From Siphonodentalium dalli (Eukaryota; Mollusca; Scaphopoda; Gadilida; Siphonodentaliidae), in contig CP136069.1 in assembly GCA_032622095.1 (NCBI GenBank), positions 201,358,690 to 201,422,689 on the forward strand: a DNA stretch of 64,000 nucleotides. The letters are read 5' to 3'. The notes below the pieces were generated by a model, which searched no databases, had not been told where the DNA came from, and worked only from the letters and a program-made list of their open reading frames with translations. The position numbers and the translations under genes were made by a program. Below, in pieces: positions 57,324-64,000 of this stretch (positions are counted from its first letter, which is position 1; each line of letters begins with the position of its first letter).

Positions 57324-57529
57324 CTATCCCGACATGATTTCGCAGATGTAATTAATCCCATATGAACAGGGATAGTCCCAGTGGTGCTGATTATTGATGA
57401 AGACACAGTTCTGCGATGTTCCGGCGTTCGGTTGTCCGGGCTTCCACGTCGCCCACATGGTACTCCCGTCCGTGTTCACCCAGCTACCCTCACGGGCGGC
57501 ATCGCTTCCGTCTATCCAATAATCCCGGC
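57324..57529 (-). CDS. Intact terminal exon of an inverted C-type lectin-like paralogue
   Basis: The acceptor ctcttttacag (complement of 57530-57540) opens a 206-bp exon in the same phase 1 as the plus-strand exon. It encodes RDYWIDGSDAAREGSW, then VNTDGSTMWATWKPGQPNAG, then SQNCVFINNQHHWDYPC and NYICEIMSG-stop. All expected landmarks are present: WIDG, EGSW, the NC/PC pair, WD before the third Cys and the final IC. The calcium/sugar tripeptide is QPN, unlike NPN at 24374, and the ENC glutamate is Gln here. The intron side matches the plus-strand intron (ggcctgtaaaagagaataga). No matching first-half CTLD exon was found upstream (57530-64000), so the gene may be truncated or extend beyond the window. 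Confidence 0.85.
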
Positions 57530-58924
57530 CTGTAAAAGAGAATAGAAGGCTACGTTAACTGAATGGTGTAGTATTGTGCTACATCATCACCACATGTGAG
57601 ATACACGGTATAGTCGTGCATCATATGCATGTACACAATCAACACACGATCGTGTGTGCGTAACTACAAGGCATTACCCGTGTATATGTATCCTCGTGTT
57701 CCGAGGAAAGAACAAGCACATGGACAGGTACAGGGTTTGTTGCATGGTTCGATGTCGCAAAAAATTGTGATGCATTTTTGTTCAATCAACATATTTATCA
57801 AAGATTAATTAGGATACATTCAGATTTTGAAATTATATAACTTATTTTTGGACTATGCTCACATATTGTATTATTTCTGAGCACAATATACCCGTATTAG
57901 TGGCTAGAGAACATTGCTTGCATTTATAACTATTTATTTGGCCTATTTTTAAAGATACTTCAAGCAATAATTCCTATCATTTCATCTCCGAGGCAGAGTT
58001 ATATTAAATGATATTAGTTAGTGGAAACACTCTCAACACTTATATGTACTTCAGGTGGTGGCTATAAATATCTTATTATACTCAGAATTTCTGCCAGTCG
58101 ATCTGTACATGTTTATAAATATAAAAGATACATCACTTTTTAATGACAAAATGTGACATCCGCGTGGAAAAAATCAGAACAACATATTTGCAATATCATC
58201 TTGCCATCTGAACCTTTGTTGTTACCCCAGTCACTGGTTACCAAAAGTCAAAACCATTTTATATTGTATAGGATGGTGAACCACACATAAGCAATCAACC
58301 AATCATTGGCATACTGTCCAATATATTATGATCAACCGACCACTGGCATACTGTCCAATCCGTTATGATCAACCGACCACTGGCATACTGTCCAATCCGT
58401 TATGATGCCTCATGGGCAGCATTGGCCAACAGTCTTGAACAATGTATGTCCACAGGCACCATTATAATTATAAGGTGAATGTTACAGGCCTAAGATTAAA
58501 TCCCTATGCATAATGGATATCTGTGTATATTCACTCAATAGTGTTTCAATGTTGGAAACAAGATGGGAAGCAGATACCTATTATAACTATATGTTTATGA
58601 TTCTGATAGCACTCAGGCTACTACCGTTTCATTGTTCTGAGTTGTATTAATATGTTGGGATATGCTAAATAGTAATTGCTGGAAAGTACAAGGCTGATAT
58701 AATTTATTTAATAATTTGTTGGGTTGGGTCCCAAAAAATTATAAAAACCAAAAAATAAAAACAATTGCGCAGTGGGTTGTGGTGGGTGGCCAGGTAGCGG
58801 GCATTATTTGTTTCGACCCTTGACTGAAAATGTTGTTACAATCAATCACCCCCAATATCCATGCAATACCACAAACCTTACACAACCCCGCGTGTCGCGT
58901 TTTTTATTGTAAATCAGTCGTCGT
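57530..58924 (-). other. Intron-like sequence of the inverted lectin copy
   Basis: 58220-58480 and 58670-58920 are inverted matches of 21340-21510 and 15830-16070, which lie in the intron between the CTLD halves of the plus-strand gene. A 38-bp tandem repeat (tggcatactgtccaatccgt) sits at 58297-58407. No exon found. Confidence 0.65.
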
Positions 58925-60570
58925 TATACTATACTATCACACATTGTACAACCATACACGATTAGCACTTCAGCATGTTTAGTCATGATTGTAGGCCTGC
59001 TTACACATTGCATAAGCATACATGATTAGTACTTCAGCGTGTTTAGTCATGTTGGCCTTCCTACACGTTGTATAACCACACATGATTAGCACTTACCCGT
59101 GTTTAGTCATATAAGTCTGCCTACACATTGTATAACCGCACATGATTATTAGTACTTCAGCGTGTTTAGCCATAAAGGCCTGCCAACACATTGCATAAAC
59201 ATACATGATTAGTACTTCAGCGTGTTCAGTCACGTAGACCTGCCTACACATTGTATAACCAAACCGGATTAGTACTTAAGTTTTTAGTCATGTAGGCCTC
59301 CCTACACACTGTATAACCATACCGGAGTAGTACTTCATCATGTTTAGTGATGATGGCCTTCCTACACATTGTATAACAATACCGGATTAGTACTTCAGAG
59401 TGTTTAGTCATGTAGGCCTGCCTACACATTGTACAACCATAGCGGATTAGTACTTTAGCGTGTTTAGTCATGTAGGCCTGCTTACACATTGTATAACCAT
59501 ACAGGATTAGTATTTCAGCACGTTTAGTCATGTAGGCCTGCCTACACAATGTATAACCATACCGGGTTAGTACTTCAACGTGTTTAGTCATGTATGTCTG
59601 CCTACACATTGTATAATCCTACAATATTAGTACTTCAGCGTGTTTAGTCATATAGGCCTGCCTACACATTGTATAGCAACACATGGTTAGCAATTCAGTG
59701 TTTTTAGTGATATAGGCCCGCCTACACATTTTATAGCAACACAGGATTAGTACTTCAGCGTGTTTAGTCACATAGGCCTGCTTACACATTGTATAACCTC
59801 ACAGGATTAGTATTTCAGCATGTTTAGTCATGTAGGCCTGCCTACACATTGTATAACCATACCGGGTTAGTACTTCAACGTGTTTAGTCACCAGCATATA
59901 GGCCTGCCTACACTTTGTATAACCATTCAGGATTAGAACTTCAGCGTGTTTAGTCATATAGGCCTGCCTACACATTGTATAACCATACCGGATTAGTACT
60001 TCAGCGTGTTTAGTCACATAGGCCTGCCTACACATTGTATAACCATACAGGATTAGTACATCAGAGTGTTTAGTCATGTAGGCCTGCCTACACATTGTAT
60101 AACCATACCGGATTAGTACTTTAGCGTGTTTAGTCATATAGGCCTGCCTACACATTGTATAACCATACCGGATTAGTACTTTAGCGTGTTTAGTCATATA
60201 GGCCCGCCTACACATTGTATAACCATACCGGATTAGTACTTTAGCGTGTTTAGTCACATAGGCCTGCCTACACATTGTATAACCATACCGGATTAGTACT
60301 TTAGCGTGTTTAGTCATATAGGCCTGCCTACACATTGTATAACCATACCGGATTAGTACTTTAGCGTGTTTAGTCATATAGGCCTGCCTACACATTGTAT
60401 AACCATACCGGATTAGTACTTTAGCGTGTTTAGTCATATAGGCCTGCTTACACATTGTATAACTATACAGGATTAGTACTTTAGCGTGTTTAGTCATATA
60501 CGCCTGCCTACACATTGCATAACCATACCGGATTAGTACTTTAGCGTGTTTAGTCATATAGGCCCGCCTT
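58925..60570. repeat. 60-bp minisatellite, about 27 copies
   Basis: The unit is cattgtataaccataccgga, ttagtactttagcgtgttta, then gtcatataggcctgcctaca. The first copies are diverged and ragged. From about 59941 the 60-bp phase is kept. Since 60 is 20 codons, the minus strand is open for 278 codons at 59799-60635 with a 20-residue period (MTKHAKVLIRYGYTMCRQAY). The array begins exactly where homology to the plus-strand intron ends. Confidence 0.96.
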
Positions 60571-60712
60571 AGCAAAATCATTGCACGTATTTCACATTGT
60601 GTGTCAACTCGACCGGTATGTAACCCGTTATGCATGTTAGTAAACTATTATCCCCAGTGTGCATACTACCGCACGTGAGTTGAACCAGTGAACTGACCAC
60701 GCAGTCGCGCAG

Positions 60713-60827
60713 ATGATTGCTACCGTAGTACGAGCCGGTGACAAGGTCATCGTATATGCCCAGGTGTCCAGAATACTCACGGACGATACAATCACCATTG
60801 TTGAAGCCAGTGCTTACGGTCTTACAG
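60713..60827 (+). CDS. Exon-like block, family unknown (copy in duplicon C)
   Basis: Second copy of the 115-bp block at 47936-48050. The acceptor-like gtcgcgcag and donor-like gtacgtgg are kept. It reads MIATVVRAGDKVIVYAQVSR, then ILTDDTITIVEASAYGLTG. Reading frame and length are conserved, but the number of amino-acid changes is not low compared with silent ones, so constraint is unproven. Confidence 0.3.
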
Positions 60828-61326
60828 GTACGTGGCTAGGGGGTAAACAATGGGTGGGGTGTTCTCAACTGCACCAGTTCTCCTTGAAGTTGAATATAGA
60901 CCCAATTCCAATGTTTTCAGATTTCCAATTGCACCCCGACTCTTGGTGAGGAACTTTCTAACTTGTAACTCAAGCGTCCCAAATATTGGAAATTTCCACC
61001 ATTACACCCTCGGTAAGGTTGGAAAATTTCTAAATTATTGTTATTTCGGACCAAATGTAGAAACATATGCTACTGTATATTTAAACACAACACCTTCCTA
61101 TATAATTATATATAATTACTGGTTGCACGATCAAACAATGAGAATAATTTCAATTTTTATGTGGCGTGCATTACATTTCTAGCTAATGTTGTGTGAGGCA
61201 TGAAATTTCCAACTGTTGAAAATGTTGACCAAAGTTGCCGCGTCCCTGTGTTATGAATGTATTAGACACTGCCTCGGTATGATGTGTTCGTTGCTTCTTG
61301 TTCTGGGCCAACAATTTCTACCTTTT

Positions 61327-62103
61327 TTTGTCGAAATGGCCATGTTGCGATCGGAATGGCTAACTGAGATATGTCGAAATGGCCATGTTGCGATCGGAAT
61401 GACAAACGGATATGTGTCGAAATGGCCATGTTGCGATCGGAATGGCAAACGGAGATATGTCGAAATGGCCATGTTGCGATCGGAATGACAAACGGAGATG
61501 TGTCGAAATGGCCATGTTGCGATCGGAATGGCAAACGGAGATGTGTCGAAATGGCCATGTTGCTATCGGAATGGCAAACGGAGATGTGTCGAAATGGCCA
61601 TGTTGCGATCGGAATGGCTAACGGAGATATGTCGAAATGGTCATGTTGCGATCGGAATGACAAACGGAGATGTGTCGAAATGGCCATCTTGCGATCGGAA
61701 TGGCAAACGGAGATGTGTCATATGGCCATGTTGCGATCGGAATGGCAAACGGAGATGTGTCGAAATGGCCATGTTGCGATCGGAATGGCTAACGGAGATA
61801 TGTCGAAATGGTCATGTTGCGATCGGAATGACAAACGGAGATGTGTCGAAATGGCCATCTTGCGATCGGAATGGCAAACGGAGATGTGTCGAAATGGCCA
61901 TGTTGCGATCGGAATGGCAAACGGAGATGTGTCGAAATGGCCATGTTGCGATCGGAATGGCTAACGGAGATATGTCGAAATGGTCATGTTGCGATCGGAA
62001 TGACAAACGGAGATGTGTCGAAATGGCCATCTTGCGATCGGAATGGCAAACGGAGATGTGTCGAAATGGCCATGTTGCGATCGGAATGGCTAACGGAGAT
62101 GTC
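61327..62103. repeat. 43-bp minisatellite, about 18 copies
   Basis: The unit is cgaaatggccatgttgcgat, cggaatggcaaacggagatg, tgt. 43 is not a multiple of 3, so three units (129 bp) form a 43-codon cycle and overlapping frames of up to about 250 codons appear. They are by-products. Two units exist at 48257-48340 and one, inverted, at about 33950-33995. Confidence 0.97.
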
Positions 62104-63190
62104 CCTCAAATCAGATCAAGCATGACAATCTGTCCAAATATTTGTCAACTTAAATATCTCACGACCCCTCGTTTATCCTTTTCAATCAGGGAATTGGCTA
62201 ACTGGTATTCGCTGGAGGTGTACACCTTTGGTTTGGAACTTACCAACCGGTAACACAAGTTTTCCAACTGTTGAAAATTCTCAATCTGACGCCACCTATA
62301 ATTGTTGGAAACTTTGCAATTGATCGCCATTTCATATTAAAGATAGAAAACTATGCAACTGTTGATTAAAAACAAAAAAATCTTCACTGATTACTGGATG
62401 GAAAACTTAAAAAATGAGAACAATTTCAATTTATACGTGGACTAAAGTTTCCATCTAATGTCGTGTCAGACATGAAAATTCCAACTGTTGAACAATTTTG
62501 TCAAAGTTGGGGGGGGGGGGGGGGGGGTATACCCTGTTGCCACATGCTGTGATCTGAATTTTCCATTATTTCCTTTAAATCTATATTTTCTTGTACAATG
62601 ATGTTCACAACTATATGTTCTGGTATGTAACCGGGGACATTGGCATTCTGTGAAATCAGCTTACACTTCAGTCAAGACAGCAACATTTTAAACGCTCACT
62701 CATTTGATTAATTTTGCCAGCTATATTTCAGAACTGGCCAGTCATGACGGTATTGTGTATTATTCGTACTCCACATTATCTCAACTCGACATTTCAATAG
62801 CAGGGGCAGCACCAGGGGAGGGTTCATGGAGGCTATAACCACATGTCCGGGAGATCTGCAATGGTCAGCCGGTAGCTACTATAGCCCCATGTCGGTGGTT
62901 GTAGGCTCTGCGTCGGGGATAACCTGGAGCCACCCCTGCTCAATAAAGTTATTAATAATGAGCGGTTTTGTTCTCCGAAAGTCGACTCGTTGCTATCGCT
63001 TGTCGGTTCTGAAATATAACGCACTCAATAAATCAAAGGGACTGTGATTTATCTATATATATTTACATAGCCCGTCTGTCTTACGCTAAATCCTGTTTGG
63101 CGATTGGTCAACCGCCAATGGTTCACCCGTTTTATATCCCAATAACACGAAGACACGAACACGACGTCACACATTGTTGACATAATAAAA

Positions 63191-64000
63191 CGAGAGGCCG
63201 ATCACGATCGGCAGATGTTTAACCCATCCCTTGGCGATAATAAATTGTTATGATCAGAATCATAATCGTTTAATGTTGAATTATAGAGTATACTGTTGTG
63301 ATCTAAAGTAGTATATGACAAATGTACATAATAACCAGTAATAACACAAATTATTGGAATGTATGAGTCAATATAGAAGGGTTAATATAACATCTAAACT
63401 CTAGAGCCTGTCACCACTACCATAGTGTAAGCAGTTCTATTCATGTTGTTGCAAATTGCCATGTGAGATATCAAAATAATATAATTATTTATTTAATGGA
63501 AAAGGTTAAAAGACATGGAATGGGTAAAAGGGGTTAAATCACCTATCTCTGCCCTGTTTGATCCAATGTAGTCCCATCATCCAAGGACTTAGAGAGATCC
63601 ATTGGTCTAGTTAAATAAATTCACATGGCTAAGTTGTGGTTAAAAAGATGGCTAAATCAATTTATCCAATTATTCACTTATCTGTGTCTTATACAGAGCT
63701 AACATATGAGGGCTATAAATAACTCTCAAAGCAATAAACTATATTGTCTTTTATCTTGCTCACAGAGAAGCAGGTATTCGTTAATTGTAAGTTACTTGGG
63801 TTATAATCTGGATAATTCTTAGTTTAAAAAGGGCCATATCTCTGGTATAACAAATTGGATCTAACCCATATTCAAACTCGTTCTGTATTTTGAGTTGAGA
63901 AACTCACATACCAAATTTGGTTCCTATCAGATGAAAAATGGTTGATTTATCGAAGTACATGTATGTGTGAATTATATGTCAAAAGACCATAACTCCATTA
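63191..64000. other. Right edge, no gene seen
   Basis: AT-rich unique sequence after duplicon C ends. No exon, array or element recognised. Confidence 0.4.

Larger units (their letters stand above)
60610..63190. repeat. Duplicon C, direct copy of the outer part of duplicon B
   Basis: From agtaaactattatccccagt to cacgacgtcacacattgttg it follows 47861-49495 in order and orientation. Differences: 60920-61215 is missing in B, and the 43-bp unit is expanded here. A G-run lies at 62510-62527. Confidence 0.88.

Noticed and set aside
61371-62253. Overlapping frames of 197 and 251 codons
   Set aside because: By-product of a 43-bp minisatellite, where all three frames cycle through the same sequence.

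Overview
This is eukaryotic (metazoan) DNA: phase-matched exons with GT-AG introns, extracellular domain exons (thrombospondin type 1, C-type lectin), a LINE, MITE-like elements and more than a dozen minisatellite families. Marine-invertebrate genomes (mollusc or other lophotrochozoan, or amphioxus) fit best, but the sequence does not settle the taxon. No rRNA, tRNA, CRISPR or prokaryotic operon was seen.

Left part, 1-24573 (+ strand): the 3' part of one gene. Four exons, all joined in phase 1, encode TSP1 (23-190), a divergent TSP1 (9625-9804) and a C-type lectin-like domain split over two exons (15427-15603 and 24374-24573, stop TAG). The 5' end lies before the window. The introns hold a dispersed repeat family (1447-6590), a satellite in both orientations (6590-7960, 11430-12960, 22380-24060), a LINE remnant with a nested TTAA MITE (8343-9480), 31-bp and 22-bp minisatellites (13041-15249), a piggyBac-like element (16998-18067) and a solo LTR (23362-23832).

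Middle, 24.6-58.9 kb: the last lectin exon and its flanks are present again in inverted orientation. Blocks between about 15.8 and 34.5 kb (duplicon A) match, reverse-complemented and in mirrored order, blocks between about 47.9 and 58.9 kb (duplicon B). Between them (34.5-47.9 kb) lie minisatellites and hairpin-bearing MITEs. Duplicon B holds one intact terminal lectin exon (57324-57529, - strand) followed by two broken copies (57096-57236 and 55676-56019). Duplicon C (60.6-63.2 kb) is a direct copy of the outer part of B.

Comparing A, B and C gives empty sites for several insertions: a 5'-truncated LINE with an open 753-codon reverse transcriptase ORF, two elements flanked by TTAA, and a foldback element with a 9-bp target duplication. 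It also shows that a sequence that is single copy in one duplicon is a minisatellite in another: the 97-bp unit is 15x in A and 1x in B, the 43-bp unit about 18x in C, 2x in B and 1x in A, the 30-bp unit short and ragged in A and over 70x in B.

The most notable signals are the inverted lectin duplication with its differential minisatellite growth, and a 69-bp near-perfect hairpin that occurs eight times whole and once as a half, inside more than one kind of mobile element.
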